Positions 17,894-28,164 are shown, counted from the first letter of the stretch. The stretch is DNA of 64,000 bases from Candidatus Foliamicus numerosus (GCA_028285945.1 JAPYNE010000014.1:5001-69000), one strand, 5' to 3'. Notes: generated from the sequence alone by a model not told the origin. Numbers and translations: made by a program.

Positions 17894-18494
17894 GATATCC
17901 TTCCTCCTGACTCACCTTCAAGCCCCGGCGCAGGCGGATTAGGCTGCGCCGTATTCGGGTTTTGACGGTACCTACAGGCATGCCAAGGCGTTTCGCAATC
18001 TCGCCATGTGAATAGCCTTCGTATAAGGACAGCGAAAGGATTTCCCTTTCTTTTTCGGACAAGTCGCGCAACAGCGGCTCAAGACGGACTGAATCAAGCA
18101 GCACCGCAAGCCCGCGCTCGCCATCCAGTGCCGGATCGGGCTCATCGCCAATCAACGGCACGCTGTCGGAAAATCGCGCCTCATGGCGGATCTGGTCCAC
18201 CATTCGCCGGCGCGCAACGGTGAGCACAAAGGTCAACTCGCTGCCCCGCCCGGGTGAATAGCGACCGGCGGACGACCACAACGAAAGGAACGCCTCCTGA
18301 ACCGACTCCGCCGCCAGCGGCGAGGCGCCGAAATAGCGCCGCGCCAGCGACCAGACCAAGTCGCCGTAGGTATCCACGAGGTCCGTCATGGCCTGAGGAT
18401 CGCCGCTGGCGACCCGCTCAAGGATCGGGGGATCCGGCGCGCCGGCCAAAAAGGCGCCCTGCGGCGGTGTCCGGTCTGTCACTCGATCGTTCAA
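17880..18494 (-). CDS. ECF sigma factor (SigK-like)
   Basis: 204 residues with sigma-2 (DLVDTYGDLVWSLARRYFG through VQEAFLSLW, about 37-75), the -10 recognition helix FVLTVARRRMVDQIRH, and sigma-4 with the HTH YSHGEIAKRLGMPVGTVKTRIRRSL (about 160-185). The start is TTG at 18494, preceded by AAGG; GTG at codon 5 is an alternative. It leads a minus-strand run of nine genes with gaps of at most 44 bp down to 9646, and probably transcribes that operon. The 270 bp upstream hold no gene that I can support and should contain its promoter. Confidence 0.9.
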   Translation of the reverse strand: MNDRVTDRTPPQGAFLAGAPDPPILERVASGDPQAMTDLVDTYGDLVWSLARRYFGASPLAAESVQEAFLSLWSSAGRYSPGRGSELTFVLTVARRRMVDQIRHEARFSDSVPLIGDEPDPALDGERGLAVLLDSVRLEPLLRDLSEKEREILSLSLYEGYSHGEIAKRLGMPVGTVKTRIRRSLIRLRRGLKVSQEEGYRGSD

Positions 18495-18764
18495 AACCTT
18501 GCGGCATCAATCTAAAGCGGCAATTGTATCCCCAACCCGGCGAAGAATCCCCAAACAAGCAGCGGCTCGCAGCAATGGGCATAAGCGCCAACAATCGTTC
18601 CGCTGGTGGCGGCGCGAATTTCGAATAGCAATAGCCGATGCCTGACCGCTTCTAGATTTTAGGCGAAACCCAGGTCAGACCGGTAGTAGTATTCGCCCAA
18701 AACGGCAAGCGCCGCGAAGTGGCGGAACCCAAGCTGTTGCGGAGGCTGAAAAACATGAGGCGAC

Positions 18765-18995
18765 ATGGCTCCCCCGGATAAATTTGCTATGGAAGGGCTG
18801 AAAGCCCTGAAGCGTGCGGTAGATCAGGCGTTGGAGCGCAAGCGCCTATTAGGCCAATACGCCGTGTTCTGGCGAGACGGTCGCATGGTTCTCGAAGGCC
18901 CGGACGCGCCTAAGGAACAAGACAACTCCAAGCCCAACAAACTAAACGAAGAAGCGCGCCCGCAAATAATTGATTCGCCAGAGGAGGCCGCATGA
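18765..18995 (+). CDS. Small conserved hypothetical protein
   Basis: 76 residues starting MAPPDKFAMEGLKALKRAVD, then ERKRLLGQYAVFWRDGRMVL. GAGG lies six bases before the ATG. I recall similar small proteins of the ERKRRLGQYAVxWRDGK type near type I restriction genes, but no function is known to me. The ATG of a 20-codon frame (18992-19054) overlaps its stop, and then the DUF4062 gene begins. That short frame may be the last trace of a lost hsd gene. Confidence 0.55.
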   Translation: MAPPDKFAMEGLKALKRAVDQALERKRLLGQYAVFWRDGRMVLEGPDAPKEQDNSKPNKLNEEARPQIIDSPEEAA

Positions 18996-19061
18996 CAAAG
19001 GACGCGAGGGATGCCGATGCGCCTGTGAGCAACGAGCAATGCCGGAATTCTTGACCCGGTG

Positions 19062-20696
19062 ATGATTCCGCTACGTATCTTCATCAGCAGCGTGCAAAGC
19101 GAATTCGCTCGGGAGCGCGAAGCGTTGCGCGGCTACCTGCGCGACGACCCGTTGATGCGGAAGTTCTGCAATGCTTTCCTGTTCGAGGATGTCCCAGCGA
19201 TAGACCGGCGCCCCAACGAGCTTTATCTCGACGAAGTCGAACGGTGCGATCTCTATGTGGGGCTGTTCGGAGAAGAGTACGGCACCGAGGACGATGCGGG
19301 GCTTTCGCCGACGGAGAGGGAATTCGACCACGCCACAGCGCTTGGCAAGCATCGCCTGATCTTCACGAAAGCCGTGCCTCCCGGCGATCAGCACCCAAAA
19401 ATGAAAGCATTGATTGCCAAGGCGCAAGGCGGGCTGATTAGAAAGCAATTCAGCACGACCGCAGAGCTGTTGGGCGGTTTGTACGCGGCATTGGTCGAAT
19501 TCCTGGAAAGCAAGGACTTGCTGCGCTTTGGGCCGTTTGATGCCGCGCCATGCTTCGAGGCGGAAATGGACGATCTCGACTTTGCGCGGATGGCTCGATT
19601 CATACGTGCGGCCCGCAGGATCAGGCAGCTACCACTGGATGAAGAAACTGCGCCGGAGGACTTGCTTGAGCACCTGAATCTTTTGAACAAGGGGCGGCTG
19701 ACCAATGCGGCTGTTTTACTGTTCGGCAAGGCACCGCAACGGTTTCTGATCTCATCTGAGATCAAGTGCGCCCATTTCCACGGCACGATGGTAGGCAAGC
19801 CAATTCCGTCCTACCAAGTCTATAAGGGCACGGTGTTCGATCTGGTGGACCAGGCGGTGGATTTTGTGCTGAGCAAGATAGCCTTGTCGGTGGGCACGCG
19901 GGCCGAGAGCGTTGAGGTGCCCATCGCCTACGAGATTCCGAAGGAGGTGGTGACTGAGGCGATCGTCAACGCAGTAGCGCACCGCGACTACACGGACAGC
20001 AGCAGCGTTCAGGTGATGCTGTTCGCAGACCGGCTGGATGTCATGAACTCCGGTCAGTTGCCGCCACCGCTTACGGTGGAGAAATTGCGAGTCGCCCACG
20101 AGTCCTTGCCCGGCAATCCCCTGCTGGCGCAAGCCATGTACCTGCGCGGGTACATCGAACAAATGGGAACCGGAACAGTGGACATGATTCGTCGCTGCGC
20201 CAAGGCTAACCTGCCGGAACCGGAGTTCGTCGCGCACGGAAGCTTCGTCACGACAATCCGGCGGGCTGGCCACGCAAGCATACCGGCTAGGATGAATACC
20301 CAAACGAAAGTTTCAGCATCGCCCGAGGAAGGAACAGTTAAGGGGGGAATAAGGGTTTATCCGCAGTCAGAACGAGAGTCGCGGCCAGAGTCGCGGCCAG
20401 AGTCGCGGCCAGAGTCGCGGCCAGAGTCGCGGCCAGAGTCGCGGCCAGAGTCGCTGGAGGCAAAGGTGATCAGACTGCTGGGCGGCGGACCAATGTCGAA
20501 AGCGGAGCTATCAAAGAAACTGGGTCAGAAAGAAATATCTGGACAACTGAATAAAGTGGTCAGGCAACTGGTGGCTGACGGCAGGATTGAGTTCACATTG
20601 CCCTCCAAGCCGCGCAGCCGATTTCAGCAATACCGGCTAACGGACACAAGCCTTGGCGGGACCGCAAACCCAAAGCCACGCAACGGCCCCGAATGA
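19062..20696 (+). CDS. DUF4062-HATPase_c_4 (RecG-like COG2865) protein with RPES repeats
   Basis: 544 residues. Residues 1-110 are DUF4062 (IPLRIFISSVQSEFAREREAL, DLYVGLFGEEYG, SPTEREFDHA), a TIR/Rossmann-like domain common in defence proteins. The middle (about 190-405) is the COG2865 ATPase region: LLNKGRLTNAAVLLFGK, VTEAIVNAVAHRDY (the GHKL-type N-box), DVMNSGQLPPPL and GTGTVDMIRRC. Then come seven RPES-type units and a C-terminal winged-helix (KVIRLLGGGPMSKAELSKKLGQ). GTG at 19059 is an alternative start. The stop overlaps the ATG of the HsdR chimera, so it belonged to a type I restriction operon. Confidence 0.75.
   Translation: MIPLRIFISSVQSEFAREREALRGYLRDDPLMRKFCNAFLFEDVPAIDRRPNELYLDEVERCDLYVGLFGEEYGTEDDAGLSPTEREFDHATALGKHRLIFTKAVPPGDQHPKMKALIAKAQGGLIRKQFSTTAELLGGLYAALVEFLESKDLLRFGPFDAAPCFEAEMDDLDFARMARFIRAARRIRQLPLDEETAPEDLLEHLNLLNKGRLTNAAVLLFGKAPQRFLISSEIKCAHFHGTMVGKPIPSYQVYKGTVFDLVDQAVDFVLSKIALSVGTRAESVEVPIAYEIPKEVVTEAIVNAVAHRDYTDSSSVQVMLFADRLDVMNSGQLPPPLTVEKLRVAHESLPGNPLLAQAMYLRGYIEQMGTGTVDMIRRCAKANLPEPEFVAHGSFVTTIRRAGHASIPARMNTQTKVSASPEEGTVKGGIRVYPQSERESRPESRPESRPESRPESRPESRPESLEAKVIRLLGGGPMSKAELSKKLGQKEISGQLNKVVRQLVADGRIEFTLPSKPRSRFQQYRLTDTSLGGTANPKPRNGPE
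20375..20454 (+). repeat. 12-bp tandem repeat encoding ESRP units
   Basis: Six perfect copies of AGAGTCGCGGCC (20375-20446) and a partial seventh. They are in frame within the DUF4062 gene and give (ESRP)n, a charged flexible linker between the ATPase and winged-helix domains. Because the unit is a multiple of three, copy-number change would alter linker length without breaking the frame. Confidence 0.95.
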
Positions 20697-20959
20697 GTGT
20701 CGGCGAGCGGGAAAAACGCACACAGCAACGTGTGATCGCGTTCCTGACGGAAGCGATGGGGCACACCTACCTCGGGCATTGGCAGGACCGCGCCGATAAC
20801 AGCAACATCGAAGAGCAGTTGCTCAGCGATTGGCTAAGCATGCAAGGACATAGCAACGGCATTGCCCGAAAATTGATGAGTCAATTCATGCCGCAGTGGC
20901 GGTTGCACAGAGACGAACTCAATCGTGTGCCATTGGCCCATGCGGATTGGAAATACTGA
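20693..20959 (+). pseudogene. In-frame chimera of HsdR N-terminus and a YgjP-like metallopeptidase C-terminus
   Basis: 88 residues. MSVGEREKRTQQRVIAFLTE and LGHWQDRADNSNIEEQLLSDWL match the start of type I restriction endonuclease HsdR. The last part (MPQWRLHRDELNRVPLAHADW) resembles the end of DUF45/YgjP (SprT-like M48) metallopeptidases, which I recall lying downstream of hsdR in such operons. A deletion between the two genes would join them as seen. All nuclease and helicase motifs are missing, so no restriction activity is expected. The HsdR assignment is firm; the tail assignment is moderate. Confidence 0.65.
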
Positions 20960-21031
20960 GGAGCGCTTTCTTGAACCTCCACTGCCTTGCAGGAAATATC
21001 CTTTCACGAGCGGAGTTGAGGTGGTGCGCGC

Positions 21032-22813
<1,782 letters not shown>

Positions 22814-22869
22814 TCCCCGCCCGCGAGGATTTCCAGCTCTCGATCTCCGAGGCTGGGCGCTTTGATCCC

Positions 22870-22974
22870 GCCAGTTCTTGCTCCTTCTTTCCGGGAGACG
22901 CATGGACCATCCATGGGCTTGGTTCCGCCATCCATGGCTCCACATACTCCCGGAAAGAAGGGGCAAGAACTGGC
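22870..22974. repeat. Hairpin repeat copy A (reverse orientation)
   Basis: Arms 22870-22897 and 22947-22974 pair over 28 bp with one G-U position. The loop, read on the minus strand, starts GGGAGTATGTGGAGCC and holds CCCATGGATGG and CATGCGTCTCCC, as in the other copies. It is closest in loop to copy F (35035-35139). Confidence 0.85.
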
Positions 22975-23025
22975 TACGGGGGGTGCGTGAAGGCGACAAG
23001 CGCGACAACGCCGACGCCGGCGTGA

Positions 23026-23135
23026 GCCTCTTCTCCGTCCCCTTTCTCGCGGGAGTGTCGGCGGCAGGATAGCCGCCGCCAAGCCCCATGGATGGGTTCA
23101 CGCGTCTCCCGCGAGAAAGGGGACGGAGAAGAGGC
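23026..23135. repeat. Hairpin repeat copy B, followed by a half copy
   Basis: Arms 23026-23055 and 23106-23135 are perfectly complementary over 30 bp; the 50-nt loop (23056-23105) contains GTCGGCGGCAGGATAGCCGC and CCCCATGGATGGGTTCACGC. A right half only (CAACGCGTCTCCTGCGGG) follows at about 23136-23170. Copies A and B fill the gap between the DUF255 and VOC genes, which otherwise holds nothing recognisable. Confidence 0.9.
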
Positions 23136-23231
23136 GGGTTCAACGCGTCTCCTGCGGGACAGGGGCGGGGGAAGCACGCATTCCTCAAGGCGTGGTATAA
23201 ACGCGGCGATGCCTGCCCAAGGAGAAAACGC

Positions 23232-23738
23232 ATGAATTCAGCGCCCCAAATCCGCAATATCGTCAAGCGCACCACGCTCATCGTGCGCGATATGGAAAAA
23301 AGCCGCCGCTGGTACGAATACGTGCTCGGCATGTCCGCTTGGATCGATATGCCGTACACGCTGTCCGGCGAAGGAATCGCCGCCGGCAAGAAGGGCGACG
23401 AGACGCATCTGGTGATCATGAAGTGCGAGGATCCCAAAATCGGCATGATCGGGCTGCTGCATTGGGTCGATCCGCCGCTGCCGGCCCCGGAAATCCCCAC
23501 TTCGGTGGGCTACGGCACGCCGGTGTTCGTGGTGGAGACCGAAGACGCGGCCGAGGTCGCGCGGCGCGCGGCGGAACTGGGCACACGAGTGCATATGCCG
23601 GGGCGCAACTTCACGGTCACCGGCTCGCGGGGCGAGACGCGCCACCTTCTGGGCTGCGCGATCTTCGACCCCGACGGCTATTTCTTCGAATGCAACCAGG
23701 TGCTGCGCATCGAAGAGCCCCAAAACTCCGCGGATTGA
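23232..23738 (+). CDS. VOC (glyoxalase/bleomycin-resistance fold) family protein
   Basis: 168 residues, with AAGGAG seven bases before the ATG. Two beta-alpha-beta-beta-beta modules are visible: IVKRTTLIVRDMEKSRRWYE starts the first and VGYGTPVFVVETEDAAEVAR the second. The closing FDPDGYFFECNQ carries the usual metal-ligand Glu. Such proteins are metal-dependent lyases, dioxygenases or isomerases, and the sequence alone does not tell which. It stands alone between hairpin repeats and the PIN toxin pair. Confidence 0.85.
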   Translation: MNSAPQIRNIVKRTTLIVRDMEKSRRWYEYVLGMSAWIDMPYTLSGEGIAAGKKGDETHLVIMKCEDPKIGMIGLLHWVDPPLPAPEIPTSVGYGTPVFVVETEDAAEVARRAAELGTRVHMPGRNFTVTGSRGETRHLLGCAIFDPDGYFFECNQVLRIEEPQNSAD

Positions 23739-23747
23739 GGCGCTGAA

Positions 23748-23975
23748 TCAGACTGTCGGCGCAACGTCCAAGCCGTGCGAATCTGAACCGACACCCTCGG
23801 CGGTCGCGGGGTCTTGCGCCTCGCGCATTCCGGAGGATCCGCCCCTGTTGGCGCGTTTTTGATCAGGCGCACCCCGGAGGGCCGCCGCCAGAGCCGCTAC
23901 GTCGTAGCCGGCTTCGCGCGCCATGCGGTCTTTCACGCGCCACAATTCCTCGATAATCGCGTCAGGCATCTTCAA
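23748..23975 (-). CDS. Probable antitoxin partner of the PIN protein
   Basis: 75 residues starting MKMPDAIIEELWRVKDRMAREAGYDVAALAAALRG. Similar short proteins with the P-D-x-I-x-E-E-x-x-R pattern are found beside PIN-domain genes. It overlaps the end of the PIN gene by 14 bp and is made after it, the reverse of the usual antitoxin-first order. The tail past residue 40 is low in structure and could be the toxin-wrapping part. Function is assigned by context. Confidence 0.6.
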   Translation of the reverse strand: MKMPDAIIEELWRVKDRMAREAGYDVAALAAALRGAPDQKRANRGGSSGMREAQDPATAEGVGSDSHGLDVAPTV

Positions 23976-24456
23976 TATCTCCCATGAGCTCGCTTGGAGT
24001 GCAAATCTCCGGACTGGTATAGCCGTTGCGCTTGCATACGCTGCGCATGATGGGCCTGGTTCCCGCGTTAGCCAAGTGCCGGAAGTTCCAAGTCAGAAGA
24101 AACTCGATACCATGCACAGCGGCCACGGCGGCATGAACAGCATCATTCTGCGCGGTGGCGGGCAAGGCTTTTTCGCGCAGCAAGTCGCCCGCCAATTCTA
24201 CTGCGGCCTCCGTTATGGGCAACAAAGGAATGCCGCTCAGCGCTGCGAGCCGTCTCCCGGCAGCTTCGTGATCGCCTTTCCCGGCCTCCTCAAGCGTAAG
24301 ACTGGAGGTGACCAGCCTGAATCCAGCCTTGCGCGTGCGCCACCAGTCGGCTGTCGTCTTTTGCCAGGCGGCCGCCAGCAAATTGCCCGACGGCAGTGCC
24401 GTGAGATAGGAGACGATCGATGTCTCTATATATGCCGCCGGAGTATTACTGCTCAT
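23962..24456 (-). CDS. PIN-domain protein (VapC-like toxin)
   Basis: 164 residues. AYIETSIVSYL opens like a PIN strand, though with Glu where VapC usually has the first Asp. SSLTLEEAGKGD gives the second acidic site, and NDAVHAAVAAVHGIEFLLTW supplies the later Asp pair region and TWNFRHLAN the last. Family members cleave RNA, often tRNA. With the overlapping small gene downstream it forms a toxin-antitoxin-like pair. The upstream 198 bp to lgt show no gene. Confidence 0.75.
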   Translation of the reverse strand: MSSNTPAAYIETSIVSYLTALPSGNLLAAAWQKTTADWWRTRKAGFRLVTSSLTLEEAGKGDHEAAGRRLAALSGIPLLPITEAAVELAGDLLREKALPATAQNDAVHAAVAAVHGIEFLLTWNFRHLANAGTRPIMRSVCKRNGYTSPEICTPSELMGDIEDA

Positions 24457-24654
24457 GCTGCCGATTCCATCCCTTTGGCATAGGAAACCCGCGGACCAAG
24501 CCGTCTTTAACGTGCTCGCAGTCGAAAATGCGCGGCATTGCTATTTCCTGCTTCCCCTCTCAATTATCGCCCCTGTTCTCGGAATTCCGGTGGCAACCGC
24601 AACTATCCCGAAGCGACGCGGCACTCCCGCCTCAGGCTGCTACACTTCGCCGCG

Positions 24655-25461
24655 ATGATTGAATATCCCGGATTCGATCCTGTGGCCCTGAGAATCGGGC
24701 CACTGGCCATTCGCTGGTACGGCCTCACGTACCTGCTGGGATTCTTCGCCGCCTGGTGGCTAGGGCAGCGCCGCAGCCGCCGGCCCGGTAGCGTTGTCAG
24801 CCCGGTCATGGTCCAGGACTTGATTTTCCACTGCTTCCTCGGTGTGATCCTGGGCGGCCGCCTGGGCTACATGTTGTTTTACGGCTGGGAGCAGATGCTC
24901 GCCGACCCGCTTTACATCGTTCGCATCTGGGAGGGCGGCATGTCCTTTCATGGCGGACTGCTGGGCGTGTGCGCGGCCGCGCTCATGTTTGCGCGCAAGC
25001 ACTCCAGAACTTTCGTTGATGTGGCGGACTTCGTGGTTCCCCTAGTTCCCATCGGCCTGGGCGCCGGACGGATCGGCAACTTCATCAACAACGAACTATG
25101 GGGCAAGCCCGCCGATGTGCCTTGGGCCTTCGTGGTGGACGGCGTGGCGCGCCATCCAACGCAGCTCTACGAGGCGCTGCTGGAAGGCCTGCTGCTGTTC
25201 ACGGCGCTGTGGTGGCACACCCGGGAGCGCAAGCCCGGCTCGACGGCGCCCAAGCACGGCGGCGCGACCGGGCTGTTTTTGGCCGGCTACGGCATTTGCC
25301 GGCTGGTGGTGGAATTCCTGCGGCTGCCGGACGAGCATTTGGGGTATCTGGCCTTCGGCTGGCTGACCATGGGGCAGATCCTGAGCCTGCCCATGATCGG
25401 CTTTGGCCTGTGGATGCTTGCACGGCGGGTTGAGCGAGCGGTCGTTCAGCATTCCGGCTAA
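24655..25461 (+). CDS. lgt: Prolipoprotein diacylglyceryl transferase
   Basis: Transfers diacylglycerol from phosphatidylglycerol to the lipobox Cys of prelipoproteins in the inner membrane. 268 residues with about seven helices, the FHGGLLG motif with its essential His (about 100), and the Lgt signature GAGRIGNFINNELWGKP (about 140-156). ATG at 24655 matches the family start (IEYPGFDPVALRIGPLAIRWYG). thyA begins 4 bp after its stop, the common lgt-thyA order. RlpA and the adaptor at 48098 in this window carry lipoboxes and would be substrates. Confidence 0.97.
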   Translation: MIEYPGFDPVALRIGPLAIRWYGLTYLLGFFAAWWLGQRRSRRPGSVVSPVMVQDLIFHCFLGVILGGRLGYMLFYGWEQMLADPLYIVRIWEGGMSFHGGLLGVCAAALMFARKHSRTFVDVADFVVPLVPIGLGAGRIGNFINNELWGKPADVPWAFVVDGVARHPTQLYEALLEGLLLFTALWWHTRERKPGSTAPKHGGATGLFLAGYGICRLVVEFLRLPDEHLGYLAFGWLTMGQILSLPMIGFGLWMLARRVERAVVQHSG

Positions 25462-25464
25462 ACC

Positions 25465-26259
25465 ATGCGCCAGTACCTCGATCTTCTGGGTGAGGTGCTG
25501 AAATGCGGCTTGGAACGCCATGACCGCACCGGAACCGGCACCCGCGCGCTATTCGGCCGGCAGATGCGCTTCGACCTGGCCGACGGCTTCCCCATGCTCA
25601 CCACCAAGAAGCTGCCGCTGCGCGTGATTGCGGTGGAGCTGCTGTGGTTTTTGCGGGGAGGCACCAATGTCAAGTGGCTGCAGGAGCGGGGCGTGAAAAT
25701 CTGGAACGAATGGGCCGATGCGGACGGCAACCTCGGGCCAGTCTATGGAGCGCAGTGGCGGGCCTGGCCCGACGGCAACGGCGGCGCAATCGACCAAGTG
25801 GAGATGGCGCTTGGGACCATCCGCAAGAACCCGCACTCGCGGAGAATCATTATCAATGCCTGGAACGTGGCCCAGATCCCGCGGATGAAACTCCCGCCCT
25901 GCCACCTGATGCTGCAATTGCATGTGAGCGGCGGCAGGCTTTCGGGCCAGCTCTACCAGCGCAGCGCCGACCTGTTCCTAGGCGTGCCCTTCAATATCGC
26001 TTCCTACGCATTGCTTCTCAGCCTGATGGCCGATCAGACCGGCCTTAAGCCCGGCGAACTTATCTGGACCGGCGGCGACTGCCATCTCTACAGCAACCAC
26101 TATCCGCAGGCCCGCGAGCAGCTTTCGCGCGCGCCGCGCCCCCTTCCCAAACTTGAAATCAACGCTGCGAGGCAGTCCATCGACGACTACGTGGAAACCG
26201 ACTTCACGCTCGCCGGCTACGATCCGCACCCGCACATTCCGGCGCCGATTTCGGTTTGA
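25465..26259 (+). CDS. thyA: Thymidylate synthase
   Basis: Methylates dUMP to dTMP using methylenetetrahydrofolate. 264 residues, the same length as the E. coli enzyme. The catalytic Cys146 lies in [14 protein letters not shown], and the substrate-binding [16 protein letters not shown] and the closing folate-site residues are present. It follows lgt by 4 bp and is followed by a small frame and apaG, so all four may share a transcript. Confidence 0.98.
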   Translation: MRQYLDLLGEVLKCGLERHDRTGTGTRALFGRQMRFDLADGFPMLTTKKLPLRVIAVELLWFLRGGTNVKWLQERGVKIWNEWADADGNLGPVYGAQWRAWPDGNGGAIDQVEMALGTIRKNPHSRRIIINAWNVAQIPRMKLPPCHLMLQLHVSGGRLSGQLYQRSADLFLGVPFNIASYALLLSLMADQTGLKPGELIWTGGDCHLYSNHYPQAREQLSRAPRPLPKLEINAARQSIDDYVETDFTLAGYDPHPHIPAPISV

Positions 26260-26282
26260 ATCACAACAATCAGGAGAACAAA

Positions 26283-26455
26283 ATGAGCACCAAGCCAGAA
26301 GCCGCAAACGATTCCGTACCGGACCGGCGCACCTTGCTGAGAGGCCTGGGGGCGAGCGCGCCGGAAATATGCGATCTCGAGAACCGGAGGGCAGTGAAAA
26401 GCGGCATGAAGGAGTTTATGAGGAACCGCGCGCCGGCCGCCGCGAAGGCTGGCGA

Positions 26456-26459
<4 letters not shown>
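26283..26459 (+). CDS. Small hypothetical protein between thyA and apaG
   Basis: 58 residues (MSTKPEAANDSVPDRRTLLRG...) with AGGAG seven bases before the ATG and a stop that overlaps the apaG ATG (ATGA). The DRRTLLRGLG segment looks like a twin-arginine signal start, but no hydrophobic stretch follows, so it may be a truncated exported protein. I do not recognise it. Its main role could be coupling apaG translation. Confidence 0.4.
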
Positions 26460-26827
<368 letters not shown>

Positions 26828-26835
26828 CGCCGCCC

Positions 26836-26945
26836 CTCCTTTTCCGCCGCCCTCCTCGCAGGAGTGTCCGGGCCAAGAGGGCGAGGCAAGCCCCATGGAT
26901 GGGTTCATGCGTCTCCTGCGAGGACAGCGGCGGAAAAGAAAGAGG
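26836..26945. repeat. Hairpin repeat copy C
   Basis: The left arm, beginning about 26836 and ending in CGCAGGAG, pairs with the right arm that starts CTCCTGCGAGGA (about 26913-26940), with a two-base mismatch. The shorter loop has GTGTCCGGGCC and then CAAGCCCCATGGATGGGTTC. It follows the apaG stop directly. Confidence 0.8.
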
Positions 26946-26996
26946 CCTTGCTGCGGGCCTCCTCGCAGCAAAAGCGGGCGCATCAGCCCGGATATT

Positions 26997-27108
26997 GTGT
27001 TGTTTCCCTGCCCCTCCTTCGCGGGAGTGTCGGCGGCAGGACAGCCGCCGCCAAGCCCCATGGATGGGTTCATGCGTCTCCCGCGAAGGAGGGGCAGGGA
27101 AACAACAC
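26997..27108. repeat. Hairpin repeat copy D
   Basis: Arms 26997-27027 and 27078-27108 are perfectly complementary over 31 bp around a 50-nt loop (27028-27077) with GTCGGCGGCAGGACAGCCGC and CCCCATGGATGGGTTCATGC. Copies C and D together fill the apaG-apaH gap. Confidence 0.92.
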
Positions 27109-27148
27109 CGCAGCCTAACCACGCCGAAGCCGCATAGGCAGGCCCCCA

Positions 27149-27937
27149 ATGGCAGTCTGGGCAGTAGGCGATGTGCAGGGATGCTTGGAGCCGCTAGACG
27201 CGCTTCTTGAGCGTATCGCTTTCGATCCGGCAGCGGACACGCTGTGGCTGTGCGGCGACCTGGTCAACCGCGGCCCCGACTCGCTAGGCGTGCTAACCCG
27301 TGCGCGCGAGTTGGGTTCCGCCGCGATCGTGGTGCTCGGCAATCACGATCTGCACTGGCTGGCGCGCAACTGGGAGAAACCGCAAAGCACGATCAGAAAG
27401 CATGTTGAATGGCTTCGCCGGCAACCGCTGGCCCATTATGACCGCTCGCTGGACTGCCTGATGGTGCATGCTGGCGTTTATCCCGGCTGGGATCTAGAAC
27501 AAACCCTTGCCCGCTCCAAAGAGGTGCAAGAAGTGCTTGAAGGTCGAGGATACGGTGCCTTTCTCGGCAATATGCACGGCGACTCGCCTAATCGCTGGAA
27601 GAGCGATCTTGATGGCATCAGGCGCCTCAGGACGATTGTGAATGCGCTAACGCGCATGCGCATGATCGACGGGCAGGGACGCATGGACTTCGCCTTCAAG
27701 CGCCCGCCCGGACAGCAGCCTCCCTATCTCGCGCCGTGGTTCGCCCGCCCTTCGAGGCTGCCGCCAAAAACCCGGACCGTGTTCGGCCACTGGTCCGCGC
27801 TGGGGCACTTCTCCAGCGACCGGCTCGTGGCCCTGGATTCCGGATGCGTGTGGGGCGGAGCGCTGACCGCCGCGCGCCTAGACGGATATCCCGATACCGT
27901 CCGCGTGCGCTGTTCCGGGGAAGGGAGGCGCGCATAA
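27149..27937 (+). CDS. apaH: Symmetrical bis(5'-nucleosyl)-tetraphosphatase
   Basis: Splits Ap4A into two ADP and can decap Np4-RNA. 262 residues with the metallophosphatase motifs GDVQGC (6-11), CGDLVNRGPDS, GNHDLHWLA and MVHAGVYPGWD, plus the later GHWSALGHF. Length is close to the usual 270-280. It lies after apaG as usual, but on the opposite strand to rsmA-pdxA-surA-lptD, from which it is separated by a hairpin repeat. Confidence 0.97.
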   Translation: MAVWAVGDVQGCLEPLDALLERIAFDPAADTLWLCGDLVNRGPDSLGVLTRARELGSAAIVVLGNHDLHWLARNWEKPQSTIRKHVEWLRRQPLAHYDRSLDCLMVHAGVYPGWDLEQTLARSKEVQEVLEGRGYGAFLGNMHGDSPNRWKSDLDGIRRLRTIVNALTRMRMIDGQGRMDFAFKRPPGQQPPYLAPWFARPSRLPPKTRTVFGHWSALGHFSSDRLVALDSGCVWGGALTAARLDGYPDTVRVRCSGEGRRA

Positions 27938-27962
27938 AACTTCGCGGGAGACGCTTCGATTC

Positions 27963-28125
27963 CGTCTCTTTGCGCGCTTGCCTCTCGCGGGAGACGCATG
28001 ACTGCTTGCGGCTTGACCTGCATAGGTCAAGAATCATCCCTGTAGCTTGGTTCCGGTGTGCGCGCCAAGCGATTGGCGCGCACTGCCTCCAACACTCCCG
28101 CGAGAGGAAAGCGCGCAAAGGGACG
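27963..28125. repeat. Hairpin repeat copy E (large loop, reverse orientation)
   Basis: Arms 27963-27993 and 28095-28125 pair over 31 bp with one mismatch and one G-U. The loop is about 100 nt, twice the usual. It keeps the conserved ends (GGGAGACGCATG at left; ACACTCCCG at right) and contains its own dyads, CTTGACCTGCATAGGTCAAG and TGCGCGCC...GGCGCGCA. A fragment GCGGGAGACGC also lies at about 27944. It sits between the convergent apaH and rsmA genes. Confidence 0.8.
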
Positions 28126-28164
28126 ACGGCGGCAGCATTTCCGGGGGAGGAAGGCGGCATGAAC

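Noticed and set aside
20375..20454. Short repeat array as a possible CRISPR
   Set aside because: Units are 12 bp, adjacent and without spacers, and lie in frame inside a coding gene. No cas gene is present in the window.
26841..27137. Frames with peptides such as PSMGLGGGCPAADTPA
   Set aside because: They are translations of the hairpin repeat loop on either strand and recur wherever a copy lies.
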